This document shows positions 8,402 to 16,873 of a stretch of DNA of 59,576 nucleotides, piece after piece. The notes beneath the pieces are model-generated. The model was given only the letters and a program-made list of their open reading frames with translations. It searched no databases and was not told the DNA's origin. Source of the stretch: Dethiosulfovibrio salsuginis (lineage in GTDB: Bacteria > Synergistota > Synergistia > Synergistales > Dethiosulfovibrionaceae). The number at the start of each line of letters is the position of its first letter. Within the stretch, counting starts at the first letter, position 1. The translations under genes were made by a program, and so were the position numbers. The DNA lies in the NCBI RefSeq assembly GCF_900177735.1, contig NZ_FXBB01000016.1, forward strand, positions 1 through 59,576. Direction: 5' to 3'.

Positions 8402-9256
8402 GTGGACTGCAAAATCATGGATGGCAGGGCCGCCGCAAAAGAGGCCAAAGAGGAGATAAGATCGAAGGTCGAGGCAGTAAAGGCAAAGGGAGTGGAACCC
8501 GCTCTCACCGTTGTTCTGGTAGGGGACGATCCTGCCTCGAAGGTCTACGCTGAGCAGAAGAGAAAGAACTGCGAATCGGTTGGGATCTCTTTTTCCTTCC
8601 ATCAGCTCCCAGGGTCGACGTCGGAGGAGGAGCTTTTAGCCCTGGTGGATAAGCTAAACTCCGACCCCTCGGTACACGGCATATTGGTGGAGATGCCCCT
8701 TCCTAAACATATATCCAACGAGAGGGTCCAGGCGGCCATCGACCCCGACAAGGATGTGGACGGCTCTAACCCGGCCAACCTAGGCAGGCTCGTCTCCGGG
8801 CTACCGTCGCTCAGACCCTGTACACCTCAGGGAGCTATGTACCTCATGGAAAAACACGGTGTGGATCTGTCGGGCAAGCACGCTGTGGTGGTAGGCAGAA
8901 GCACCATAGTTGGCAAGCCGGTCGCCATGTTGCTCCTTGAGAAGAACGCCACCGTGACCATCTGTCACAGCAGAACCTCCAATCTCGCCGAGGTGATAAA
9001 ATCCGCCGATGTGGTGGTCGCCGCAGTAGGACGGCCGGAGATGATAACCGGCGACATGATAAAGCCCGGCGCGGTGGTGGTCGACGTCGGCATAAACAGC
9101 ATTCCCGACGGCATCGTAGGAGACGTGGACTACAGTTCCGCCCAGAAGGTGGCGGGCTATCTGTCTCCCGTCCCAGGAGGAGTAGGCCCTTTGACCATCG
9201 CCATGCTTTTGGATAACGTGGTGACCTCCGCCGAGAGGGCCCTTTTAAAGCCGTGA
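8402..9256 (+). CDS. folD: Methylenetetrahydrofolate dehydrogenase/cyclohydrolase
   Basis: A 284-aa bifunctional cytosolic enzyme that interconverts 5,10-methylene-THF, 5,10-methenyl-THF and 10-formyl-THF using NADP. Visible features are the catalytic Lys in YAEQKRKNCE, the VEMPLPKHI loop, the NAD(P) fold around VVVGRSTIVGKPVA and the C-terminal PVPGGVGPLT motif. I chose GTG 8402, seven bases after GGGAGGT; an upstream in-frame ATG lacks a site. Length is normal. The gene overlaps the next by 4 bp (GTGA), so the two are co-transcribed. Confidence 0.96.
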   Translation: MDCKIMDGRAAAKEAKEEIRSKVEAVKAKGVEPALTVVLVGDDPASKVYAEQKRKNCESVGISFSFHQLPGSTSEEELLALVDKLNSDPSVHGILVEMPLPKHISNERVQAAIDPDKDVDGSNPANLGRLVSGLPSLRPCTPQGAMYLMEKHGVDLSGKHAVVVGRSTIVGKPVAMLLLEKNATVTICHSRTSNLAEVIKSADVVVAAVGRPEMITGDMIKPGAVVVDVGINSIPDGIVGDVDYSSAQKVAGYLSPVPGGVGPLTIAMLLDNVVTSAERALLKP

Positions 9257-9705
9257 GAGAGGAAGCGTCAAAGATAGCCCTGGAGGTCAACTCGATTCTC
9301 AGGGAATATCTGGCGGTGCAGAACGGCCTTTTTAAGTTTTCCTTCAAAAAAGCACTGGGATTGGTGAAGCCCGATCCCTCCTCGGCTTCCGCCTCGGTGG
9401 TACCTCTGATCGACAGGCTTGAGGTCGTAAGAAGGGACATCAAGGAACTGTCTCCCCAATCGGACACCGCGGAGGGGAGGTTTCTGATCGCCCTTAGAGG
9501 TTACGCCAAGGCCATGTCCTCCGCTATGATCTCCTTTCAGGAGCTCTGTTCCAAGCTGGAGGAGGGCAGTAAGGACCGGTCCTACCGTAAAAAAAGCTAC
9601 CCCGAGGACATGAGACAGTTTCAGCTCAAGGAGGCGGAATATCTGGAGATCGGCCTCCGGCTCAACGACCTAAAAAAAGATCTGAGTAGCGATTCTGAAA
9701 AATAG
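9253..9705 (+). CDS. Unknown 150-aa protein coupled to folD
   Basis: Not recognised. It starts with GTG overlapping the folD stop. The protein is cytosolic, charged and predicted mostly helical, with no membrane segment and no cysteine cluster; its C-terminal third is rich in Lys, Glu and Leu. The position recalls genomes where a small exonuclease VII subunit or xseA follows folD, but I see no clear match to either. Function unknown. Confidence 0.7.
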   Translation: MREEASKIALEVNSILREYLAVQNGLFKFSFKKALGLVKPDPSSASASVVPLIDRLEVVRRDIKELSPQSDTAEGRFLIALRGYAKAMSSAMISFQELCSKLEEGSKDRSYRKKSYPEDMRQFQLKEAEYLEIGLRLNDLKKDLSSDSEK

Positions 9706-9708
9706 GTG

Positions 9709-9737
9709 TTGACAAAAGATCTCCGGTGGTTTACTAT
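9709..9737 (+). promoter_or_regulatory. Promoter of the ilv operon
   Basis: A consensus TTGACA at 9709 and TACTAT at 9732 with a 17-base spacer. Transcription should start near 9744, about 40 bases before the leader-peptide ATG. Confidence 0.85.
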
Positions 9738-9785
9738 GACCGCCAATTACCCGTCGGCACGAGATGCCGGGAAAGGAGCCCTACG

Positions 9786-9881
9786 ATGAAAAACACGATG
9801 AACGTATCTCTCGTCCTAACCGTTATTATAGTCGTCGTTATCAGCTGCGGGGTCCTTCCTGGAGTTATTGTCGGCGTATAG
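9786..9881 (+). CDS. ilv leader peptide (attenuator peptide)
   Basis: A 31-codon frame with its own ribosome site (AAAGGAG, 9 bases before ATG). Of 31 residues, 10 are Val, 4 Ile and 3 Leu, with the run TVIIVVVIS in the middle. This composition matches the leader peptides of enterobacterial ilv operons. It lies between a consensus promoter and a strong terminator, just upstream of ilvN. By analogy, ribosomes short of charged branched-chain tRNAs would stall on these codons and let transcription continue into ilvNCB. It could otherwise be a small membrane peptide, but position and composition favour a leader. Confidence 0.85.
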   Translation: MKNTMNVSLVLTVIIVVVISCGVLPGVIVGV

Positions 9882-9896
9882 CCTGACAGCGACTGC

Positions 9897-9934
9897 GGGC
9901 CTGGATCCTCTCGGAGGATCCAGGCCCTTTTTTT
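9897..9934 (+). terminator. Attenuator terminator of the ilv operon
   Basis: A 14-bp perfect stem (9897-9910 with 9914-9927) with a tiny TCG loop is followed by seven T residues. It lies 15 bases after the leader peptide stop and about 50 before the ilvN ribosome site. Competing pairings with its 5-prime arm are possible: GCCTG 9881-9885 with CGGGC 9896-9900, and GGGGTCC 9849-9855 with GGATCCT 9903-9909. That is what an antiterminator needs. Confidence 0.9.
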
Positions 9935-9995
9935 AGTCCGTCGTTTCCCCAAGGTAACGTTTGAATCTTTTAGAGAGAAAAAGGAGGTCGTTCCG

Positions 9996-10265
9996 GTGTA
10001 CAGAAGAATCGGAGTGCTGGCTCAGGACAGTCCAGGAACAATGGTGAGGATAGCTTCTTTGGCGGTCAGAAAAGGTTACGAACTGGTCAGCTTTTCCGCC
10101 GAGAGAGGTCGGGACGACGGGCTTTGCTGGTGTCGCCTGGAGATAATGGAGACACAGGATAGGTGTGACAGGCTCATACTTCAGCTCAAAAGGCTTATGG
10201 AGACCGTTGACGTGGTTCTCTTCGAGAGTTCCATGGAGATAGACATAGAAAAAAGGAGTGCGTGA
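9996..10265 (+). CDS. ilvN: Acetolactate synthase small (regulatory) subunit, short ACT type
   Basis: An 89-aa protein made of a single ACT domain ([25 protein letters not shown]), the valine-binding regulatory fold of acetohydroxyacid synthase. Full IlvH/IlvN subunits are about 160 aa; this one is the size of E. coli IlvM, which lacks the second domain. Feedback inhibition may be weak or different. GTG 9996 follows AAGGAGG. Its stop overlaps the ilvC region, so translation is coupled. Confidence 0.8.
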   Translation: MYRRIGVLAQDSPGTMVRIASLAVRKGYELVSFSAERGRDDGLCWCRLEIMETQDRCDRLILQLKRLMETVDVVLFESSMEIDIEKRSA

Positions 10266-10270
10266 TCGAT

Positions 10271-11281
10271 ATGGCTCAGGTTTACTACGACAAAGACGCA
10301 AATCAGGAGGTTCTCAAGGGAAAGACGGTAGCGGTGCTGGGATACGGGAGCCAGGGACATGCCCACGCCCAGAACCTGAAGGACAGTGAGGTCTCGGTGG
10401 TTGTCGGGCTTCATCAGGGAAGCCGTTCCGCATCGGTGGCTAAAGAGGATGGTTTTGAGGTTCTCCCCGTGTCGGAGGCCGTCGCAAAGTCCGACGTGGT
10501 TATGGTCCTTCTGCCCGACACCGCCCAGCCTTCGGTGTACAAAGACTCTATCGCCCCTAATCTGAGGCCCGGAATGGCCCTGGCCTTCGCCCACGGTTTC
10601 GCCGTTCACTATCACCAGATCGAGCCTCCCGCAGACGTGGACGTGTTCATGGTGGCCCCTAAGAGCCCAGGGCATATCGTCCGTCGTCTCTACACCCAGG
10701 GAAAAGGCACCCCAGGGCTTCTGGCGGTCCACAACGACGCCACCGGCTCCGCCAGAGAGGTCGGTATGGCCTACGCCTCCGCTATCGGATGTGGTAGGGC
10801 GGGGGTCATAGAGACTACCTTCCAGGAGGAGACCGAGACCGACCTCTTCGGTGAGCAGGCGGTCCTCTGCGGAGGGGTAACAGAGCTGATGAAGGCCGGT
10901 TTTGAGACCTTGGTGGAGGCGGGATATCAGCCTGAGATAGCCTACTTCGAGTGTCTCAACGAGATGAAGCTCATAGTGGATCTTATCTACGAGGGCGGTC
11001 TCTCCTGGATGAGATACTCTATCAGCGACACCGCCGAGTACGGCGACATGGTGGCGGGGCCCAGGGTGATAGGCGATGAGTCCAGAGCGGCGATGAAGGT
11101 CCTTCTCAAAGAGGTCCAGGACGGGACCTTCGCGAAGGACTGGATCCTGGAGAATCAGGTCGGTCGTCCCAGGATGAAGGCGTGGAGAAAGAGGGAGGCC
11201 TCTCAGAAACTGGAGGAGGTAGGAGCGGATCTCAGGGACATGATGCCCTGGCTGGAGTCGAAAAAGGCCCCTAAACAGTAG
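10271..11281 (+). CDS. ilvC: Ketol-acid reductoisomerase, class I
   Basis: A 336-aa cytosolic enzyme that converts acetolactate or acetohydroxybutyrate to the dihydroxy acids with NADPH and Mg. The N-terminal Rossmann domain has [11 protein letters not shown]; the C-terminal knotted domain has the metal-binding ETDLFGEQ and the [17 protein letters not shown] segment. Class I length is normal. ATG 10271 matches the family start [11 protein letters not shown]; a GTG at 10262 overlapping the ilvN stop is possible but only 3 bases from GGAG. It is the middle gene of ilvN-ilvC-ilvB. Confidence 0.96.
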   Translation: MAQVYYDKDANQEVLKGKTVAVLGYGSQGHAHAQNLKDSEVSVVVGLHQGSRSASVAKEDGFEVLPVSEAVAKSDVVMVLLPDTAQPSVYKDSIAPNLRPGMALAFAHGFAVHYHQIEPPADVDVFMVAPKSPGHIVRRLYTQGKGTPGLLAVHNDATGSAREVGMAYASAIGCGRAGVIETTFQEETETDLFGEQAVLCGGVTELMKAGFETLVEAGYQPEIAYFECLNEMKLIVDLIYEGGLSWMRYSISDTAEYGDMVAGPRVIGDESRAAMKVLLKEVQDGTFAKDWILENQVGRPRMKAWRKREASQKLEEVGADLRDMMPWLESKKAPKQ

Positions 11282-11313
11282 GATTAAGGGGATCACGGAG
11301 AGGAGAGGCTGTT

Positions 11314-12966
11314 ATGGCGGATGGAATGACCGGGGCGGATATCATCGTAAAGGTCCTTGAGGGATCGGGGACGGATGTGGTTTTTGGCATACCTGGGGGA
11401 ACGGTTATACCCCTTTACGACTCCCTCTACGGCTCGTCCCTAAGGCACGTTCTGGCCAGGCACGAGCAGGGAGCCTGTTTCGAGGCCGCCGGTTACGCCA
11501 GGGCCTCCGGCAAGGTCGGGGTCTGTCTAGCCACCTCCGGTCCTGGAGCTCTGAACACCTTGACTGCTCTGGCGGATTCCTACGCCGACTCGGTCTCTCT
11601 GGTGGTCATAACCGGCCAGGTCGGGGCCAATCTAAGGGGAACCGACGCGTTTCAGGAGGCAGACCTCTTCGGTAGCTCTCTCTCCATGGTCAAGCACAGC
11701 TTCTCCGTGGAGTCCGCCGACGATCTGGAGGCGGTCATGGGTTCGGCCTTTACTATCGCCTCCTCCGGCAGGCCGGGGCCTGTGCTGGTGGACGTTCCGG
11801 TAAGCGTCCAGAGGCAGGTAGCTGAGGATCCCCGCAGAGGAGGGGTTCCCCTCAGGACCGGAGATGTGGTCTCCAACAGCAGGGAGATATTATCTATTTT
11901 GCCCTATCTCAGAAAAGCTCTGAAGCCGGTAATCCTCGCCGGTGGAGGGGTTATAGCGTCCGATGCCTCTGAGGAACTGTCAAAGCTCGCCAGAGCTTGC
12001 TCTATACCGGTGGCCACCAGCCTTATGGGCAAAGGAGGGTTCCCTGAAGGAGATCCTCTCTCTCTGGGCATGGCGGGAATGCACGGTACCGAAAGGGCCA
12101 ACAGGGCCCTCTCCGATGCGGACCTCATCGTATCCCTTGGCTGTAGATTCAGCGACAGGACCACCGCCAAGGCTTCCGGTTTCGGCAAAGGCGCTGCGAT
12201 CGTTCAGGTAGATATAGATGCTGCGGAGGTAGGGAAGATAATCCCCGTCGACTTAGGTGTCGTCTCCGATATCCGTCAGGCCCTGGAGGCGTTAAATCGG
12301 TCCGGAGAGCTGACCTCTCTGGGAAGAGACAGGGGGATCCCTCGAGGAACTTTCGAGGAAGACCATGGCTTTTCTCCAAAAGCCATAATGGAGACGATCA
12401 GAGACCGTCTCAGGGCAGACGACGTCATAACCACCGAGGTCGGTCAGCATCAGATGTGGGCGGCACTCCACTGGCGGTCCGACCTCCCTAGAACCTTCAT
12501 AACCTCAGGGGGACAGGGGACGATGGGATTCGGCCTTCCTGCGGCTATCGGAGCGTCTATGGCCCGTCCCGGTCGGCCGGTGGTGTGTCTCGCAGGGGAT
12601 GGAAGTTTCCTCATGAACTCCCAGGAGATGGAGACGGCGGTACGGTACGGACTTCCTGTCAAGGTAGTGGTGTTCAACAACCGCTCTCTTGGGATGGTCC
12701 GTCAGTGGCAGGAGCTTTTCTGGAATAGAAGGTACAGCGCCACTGTAGAGGCCCCCTCCTGCGACTTCGCCGCACTGGCCAGAGCCTATGGAGCGGAGGG
12801 GATAAATGTCTCCTCGATGAAAGAGCTTGAGAGTGCCATCGACGATTTTCTCTCTTCCCCCGGTCCTTCACTGATGGAATGTCCTATAGAGCAGGAGGAA
12901 AAGGTGTTCCCTATGGTACCTGCTGGGGCGGACCTGGGCGATTTTATCGTAGAACCTCCCAAATAG
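11314..12966 (+). CDS. ilvB: Acetolactate synthase large (catalytic) subunit
   Basis: A 550-aa thiamine-diphosphate enzyme joining two pyruvates, or pyruvate and 2-oxobutyrate, in the first common step to valine, leucine and isoleucine. It has the catalytic Glu in ARHEQGA (about residue 51), the FAD/central domain, and the TPP-Mg motif GDGSFLMNSQE followed by FNNRSLGM near 430-455. The gene is last in the ilv operon and ends in a hairpin shared with the convergent kinase gene. ilvD and leu genes are not in this window. Confidence 0.95.
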   Translation: MADGMTGADIIVKVLEGSGTDVVFGIPGGTVIPLYDSLYGSSLRHVLARHEQGACFEAAGYARASGKVGVCLATSGPGALNTLTALADSYADSVSLVVITGQVGANLRGTDAFQEADLFGSSLSMVKHSFSVESADDLEAVMGSAFTIASSGRPGPVLVDVPVSVQRQVAEDPRRGGVPLRTGDVVSNSREILSILPYLRKALKPVILAGGGVIASDASEELSKLARACSIPVATSLMGKGGFPEGDPLSLGMAGMHGTERANRALSDADLIVSLGCRFSDRTTAKASGFGKGAAIVQVDIDAAEVGKIIPVDLGVVSDIRQALEALNRSGELTSLGRDRGIPRGTFEEDHGFSPKAIMETIRDRLRADDVITTEVGQHQMWAALHWRSDLPRTFITSGGQGTMGFGLPAAIGASMARPGRPVVCLAGDGSFLMNSQEMETAVRYGLPVKVVVFNNRSLGMVRQWQELFWNRRYSATVEAPSCDFAALARAYGAEGINVSSMKELESAIDDFLSSPGPSLMECPIEQEEKVFPMVPAGADLGDFIVEPPK

Positions 12967-12971
12967 ACGAA

Positions 12972-12992
12972 GGGCGGAGTCTTTCTCCGCCC
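12972..12992. terminator. Hairpin between convergent ilvB and kinase genes
   Basis: An 8-bp stem GGGCGGAG/CTCCGCCC with loop TCTTT, between two convergent stops. The T-tracts are short, so it is a moderate bidirectional terminator. Confidence 0.6.
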
Positions 12993-12993
12993 T

Positions 12994-15639
12994 CTAGTTA
13001 TCCCTTATCATAGTTGCCCTCAGCCTTTTGAACTCCCGATCCATACGGTCCATAAGGGACATGGCCTTATCAAGATCGCCCTCTAGAGCCGCTTTTTCCA
13101 CCGAGAAAGCCACTTCCTTTAAGGCTATGCCATCCACGCTCGCCGCCGCTCCTTTGACGCCGTGGGCCTTTATGGAGGCCCCTTTTCCATCTCCCTGAAG
13201 GAGAAGGCACCGGATTTCCTCTAACCTTAGTGGAACGTCGACTATAAAGCTGTCGCATATATCTCTGGCCATTTCCTTATCGTCCATGAGCCGGCTGAGG
13301 AACGATAGCTTGTCCCAGGACGGGTAGCTCTCCGGCAGCCACTTTTTAAGGGCTTTTCTGAGAGAGTTTGGGGTTATAGGTTTGGACAGATAGTCGTCCA
13401 TGCCCCCTTTTATGCATCTCTCCCTATCTTCCTCCATCGCGCAGGCGGTCAGAGCGACTATCGGTATATCGTAATTAGGGTCTGAAGGTGGGAACTTCCT
13501 TATATACCAGGTAGCCTCAAGGCCGTCCATAACGGGCATCTGAACGTCCATAAGGATCAAATCGTACTTCCCTTTCTCCAGCTCCCTGAGAGCCTCCCTC
13601 CCGTTCTCCACCGCGATGCCGTCGAGGCCCATCTTCTTTAATAGGGCCATGACCACCCTTTGATTAGTCTTGCTGTCCTCGGCGACCAAAACCCTCCCTG
13701 TCATACCTTTCTGTGCCGGGCCGGACCGTTTTTCCGAGCTGGCTAGGCTGGGATGTTCCTCCCCATTCTGCGATAAGGCGGAGAGGACGGCGGATCTCAG
13801 CTTCTGTGGCTGGATCGGCTTCATGACGTAAACTTCGACGTTGTGGTTTATTCCCTGTCCACCAGGCGATCTCATGGTGATTATCCTGGTGTGGTTGAAC
13901 CTTTCGTCCTTCTCTATCATTCCCTTTAACGTTAGGCCGTCTATATCGGCCATGTCCTCGTCTATGACCGCGAGGTCAAAGGGGCTTTTTTGGGAAAGTG
14001 CCCTTTTCATCGTTAAAAAGCCGACCAACCCCTCCTGAACTACTTCCACCGACGCTCCAAAATTGTTTAGAGTTTTTGCGATCGTAGATCCTACAGTCTG
14101 GTTGTCGTCTATAACCAGTATCTTTAGCCCGTCGAGAGCCAGGTCTTTCTCATGCTGAGAGACGGTAAAACCCCTTAAAGGAATGTAAAACCAGAACTCC
14201 GATCCTGGACCTCCCGGTCCCCTTGGGTTACATGGACTGTTAAAGCCTATTTCGCCGCCCATTGCGGTGACCAGCTGTTTGGATATTGCCAGACCTAGCC
14301 CTGTCCCTCCGTATTTACGGGAGGTCGACCTGTCCGCCTGGGTGAACTTATCGAAAATATCGGTGCCGTCGTCCTTCTTTACCCCTATTCCGGTGTCCAA
14401 TACGGAAAATCGTACGGTCTGTCCCAGGTTCACTTTGTCTTCCAGCGACAGATGAACGCAGACTTCCCCTTTATCGGTGAACTTGATGCCGTTGCCTATC
14501 AGGTTTATCAGGATCTGCCTGATTCTCCCTCTGTCGCCTTTGAAGATCGATGGAACCGAGGGCTCTATAAAAGGTATAAGCTCTATCCTTTTATCGTAGG
14601 CTCTCAGGGCCAACAGGTCTATCACCTGATACAGCATATCTCGAAGGTCAAAGTCGGAGTTATCCAGATCTATCATTCCCGCTTCGATTTTGGAGAAGTC
14701 CAGAACGTCATCTATAAGATCTAACAGAGAGGCTGCGCTGTCCTGTACCGTCTTGGCGTAGCCCATCTGTTCCTTCGTCAGGTCGGTGGTCAGAAGGAGC
14801 TCTATCATGCCGATGATCCCGTTCATAGGTGTCCTTATCTCGTGGCTCATATTGGCGAGAAACTCGCCTTTAGACCTATTAGAGGCCTCTGCCTTGGCGG
14901 AGGTCTCTAACAGCTTTTTGTTGCTCTCCCTGAGGGCTTTCTCTGTCTCTATTTTGTCGGTTATATCCCTGGCTATAGCGTATATAAGCGGTCCTTTTGC
15001 GGTGGATCGCCACTCTATATTGCGATACGAGCGGTCTTTGCATAGGTAGCGATTTTCGAACCTCGATACCCTTTCTCCTGATCGAAGGATCTCCATTGCT
15101 TCAAAGGTCTTTTCCCTGTCGTCAGGGTGGACTAGATCTATGAACATGGTTCCCGTCAATTCCTCCAGAGGAAACCCTAAAACCCTCTCCCACTCTGGAT
15201 TTAGCTTTATGAACTGACCGGAGGTGGTGGCTATGCACAGAAGGTCCAGGCTGGAGTTGAAGTAGTGCTCCAGCTCCTCTAAGGCGTCATTCAGAGATCT
15301 CTCCATCACGATTTTTTCCATGACGTCCCTGACGGCTATCATGATCATCGGCCTACCGTCCGCCGAGCCTGAGGATATAACCTTCATGTCGCTAGGCGGA
15401 TGTATGTGGGAAGGTAAGGAGAAGGTTATAGAGCTGTCCTCCAGAGCAGCCTGTAGCCAGTGGTTCAGTTTCTGTCGATCGGCCTTGGTTAAGGTCTCAA
15501 GGTCTATACTTTCAGGGCTTTCGGTTCTAAAAAAACCCAAGGCGAGCTCGTTGGCCTCTAGGACGGTGAGCTCGCCTGGATCTACTATCATCAAGGGGGT
15601 GGAGCTACTCTGGAAAAATTCCTGGAATAATCCGTTCAT
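12994..15639 (-). CDS. Hybrid sensor histidine kinase (PAS-PAS-HisKA-HATPase-REC-REC-Hpt)
   Basis: An 881-aa soluble-looking kinase with no signal peptide or membrane helix. In order: a PAS-like domain (about 15-110), a second PAS/PAC (130-235), the phospho-acceptor H-box MSHEIRTPMNGIIGM near 265-280, the ATPase domain with GLGLAISKQL near 430, a first receiver (LKILVIDDN, phospho-acceptor in VIDEDM), a second receiver (LVAEDSKTN, ILMDVQMPVMDG) and a C-terminal Hpt domain with the His in AHGVKGAAAS. This BarA-like phosphorelay should pass phosphate to a separate response regulator, none of which is adjacent. The signal is unknown and probably cytoplasmic. Confidence 0.92.
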   Translation of the reverse strand: MNGLFQEFFQSSSTPLMIVDPGELTVLEANELALGFFRTESPESIDLETLTKADRQKLNHWLQAALEDSSITFSLPSHIHPPSDMKVISSGSADGRPMIMIAVRDVMEKIVMERSLNDALEELEHYFNSSLDLLCIATTSGQFIKLNPEWERVLGFPLEELTGTMFIDLVHPDDREKTFEAMEILRSGERVSRFENRYLCKDRSYRNIEWRSTAKGPLIYAIARDITDKIETEKALRESNKKLLETSAKAEASNRSKGEFLANMSHEIRTPMNGIIGMIELLLTTDLTKEQMGYAKTVQDSAASLLDLIDDVLDFSKIEAGMIDLDNSDFDLRDMLYQVIDLLALRAYDKRIELIPFIEPSVPSIFKGDRGRIRQILINLIGNGIKFTDKGEVCVHLSLEDKVNLGQTVRFSVLDTGIGVKKDDGTDIFDKFTQADRSTSRKYGGTGLGLAISKQLVTAMGGEIGFNSPCNPRGPGGPGSEFWFYIPLRGFTVSQHEKDLALDGLKILVIDDNQTVGSTIAKTLNNFGASVEVVQEGLVGFLTMKRALSQKSPFDLAVIDEDMADIDGLTLKGMIEKDERFNHTRIITMRSPGGQGINHNVEVYVMKPIQPQKLRSAVLSALSQNGEEHPSLASSEKRSGPAQKGMTGRVLVAEDSKTNQRVVMALLKKMGLDGIAVENGREALRELEKGKYDLILMDVQMPVMDGLEATWYIRKFPPSDPNYDIPIVALTACAMEEDRERCIKGGMDDYLSKPITPNSLRKALKKWLPESYPSWDKLSFLSRLMDDKEMARDICDSFIVDVPLRLEEIRCLLLQGDGKGASIKAHGVKGAAASVDGIALKEVAFSVEKAALEGDLDKAMSLMDRMDREFKRLRATMIRDN

Positions 15640-15663
15640 GGCCCTCTCCTCCCCGGGGGTGCT

Positions 15664-16731
15664 CTACTCTCCGAAAAGTGACTGGATTATGTCCTCTACC
15701 CTCTCTATTTCGGTGACTTTAGTGACGTTGCTTCCGCAGAAGAACAATCCCTGCTCCCAGTTGCCTCTGTAGGCCTCTACAAGGGCCTGGGCTATACAGA
15801 AAGTCTGCTTTTCCTTCTTATAGCGACAATGGGTCAGGCAGTTGGCTATGCAGGGTTTGCTGTCCACCTCTCCTTTGAGGTAGCGGTCCACCATAGGGGA
15901 GCGAAGGGCCCTGCCCGGCAGACCGGCGGGGCTCTGTATAAGCACTACGTCTTCCTCTTTTGCGTCCACGTAGGCCTGTTTAAACCTGATATCCGCGTCT
16001 CCCTCTTCGGTGGAGGCGAATCTGGTGCCCATCTGGACCCCTCTTGCACCGAGGCTAAAGGCTTTAAGTATATCCTCTCTGTCCCATATTCCTCCGGCGG
16101 CTATGACCGGAATGTCCAGCCCCTCTTCCTTGAGAAAGGCCACCAGTTCGGGAACCACCGTCTCCAGCGAAAGGGCTGGGTCGGTTACCATCGCCTCGTC
16201 TCTGGCCCCTAAGTGTCCACCGGCGTAAAGGGGGGTCTCCACCACAAATCCATCTGGAGCTTTCCCGTAGGTTTTCTGCCATCTCCTCATTATCAGCTGG
16301 GCCGCTTTCGTGGAGCTGACTATAGGCACCAGGGCCACATCGGGATAGTCTCTGGTATACTCAGGTAACTTCAGGGGAAGACCTGCCCCGGAGATGATCA
16401 CGTTAGCTCCTCCCTCACAGGAGGCTCTGACGTGAAGCTCGTAGTCCGTGAGTGCCACCATGCAGTTTACCGCCAGGATTCCCTCTGGGCCCGCTATCTC
16501 CCTGGCCTCCGCTAGGTAGTCCTTTATCGCCTTCTGGTTCGTCTCAAAATAGTTTCTTCCTGTAAAGTCGGGATGGGCAGCAGCCAATCCCACCGATGCG
16601 ATAGTTCCGATCGCACCGGATCGGGCCACAGCTCCGGCCAGTTTTGGACCGGATACCATGACTCCCATGCCTCCCTGTATAAGAGGGTATTTGGGACGGT
16701 GCGATCCGATCTGTAGAACAGCCATATCCAT
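15664..16731 (-). CDS. FMN-dependent nitronate monooxygenase/FabK-type oxidoreductase
   Basis: A 355-aa TIM-barrel flavoprotein of the NPD (2-nitropropane dioxygenase)/FabK family: YPLIQGGMGVMVSG at the start, SGAGLPLKLP in the middle, and the phosphate-binding AAGGIWDREDILKAFSLGARGVQMGTRF-type region (split here between about 215 and 245). A Cys-containing stretch near 300 (NCLTHC) is seen in longer members. It could act as nitronate monooxygenase or as a FabK-like enoyl-ACP reductase; no fatty-acid genes are close. ATG 16731 follows AGGGAGAG. The gene is 24 bp upstream of the hybrid kinase on the same strand. Confidence 0.85.
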   Translation of the reverse strand: MDMAVLQIGSHRPKYPLIQGGMGVMVSGPKLAGAVARSGAIGTIASVGLAAAHPDFTGRNYFETNQKAIKDYLAEAREIAGPEGILAVNCMVALTDYELHVRASCEGGANVIISGAGLPLKLPEYTRDYPDVALVPIVSSTKAAQLIMRRWQKTYGKAPDGFVVETPLYAGGHLGARDEAMVTDPALSLETVVPELVAFLKEEGLDIPVIAAGGIWDREDILKAFSLGARGVQMGTRFASTEEGDADIRFKQAYVDAKEEDVVLIQSPAGLPGRALRSPMVDRYLKGEVDSKPCIANCLTHCRYKKEKQTFCIAQALVEAYRGNWEQGLFFCGSNVTKVTEIERVEDIIQSLFGE

Positions 16732-16804
16732 AACTCTCTCTCCCTTCAATGCCTTGCTTGTGGGGTGCAGGTGTATCAAGATCATTTTATCTCATATCCA
16801 TGAC

Positions 16805-16839
16805 TAGGACCACGAACCAGACCTCTATATGTGGTCCTA
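16805..16839. promoter_or_regulatory. 9-bp inverted repeat between divergent genes
   Basis: TAGGACCAC (16805-16813) and GTGGTCCTA (16831-16839) form a perfect inverted repeat with a 17-base gap, in the 142-bp space between the divergent oxidoreductase and C69 dipeptidase genes. It may be an operator or a hairpin in the dipeptidase leader. No matching copy was seen elsewhere in the window. Confidence 0.4.
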
Positions 16840-16873
16840 TATCGAAAAAATAAAAGGGAAAGAAGGGAAAAGT

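Noticed and set aside
8168..8602. Minus-strand frame over the terminator and folD start
   Set aside because: It runs antisense through a terminator and a known gene; no start signal.
10181..11296. Long 371-codon minus-strand frame opposite ilvC
   Set aside because: Antisense to a clear ilvC. Long mirror frames are common where the third codon position is GC-rich.
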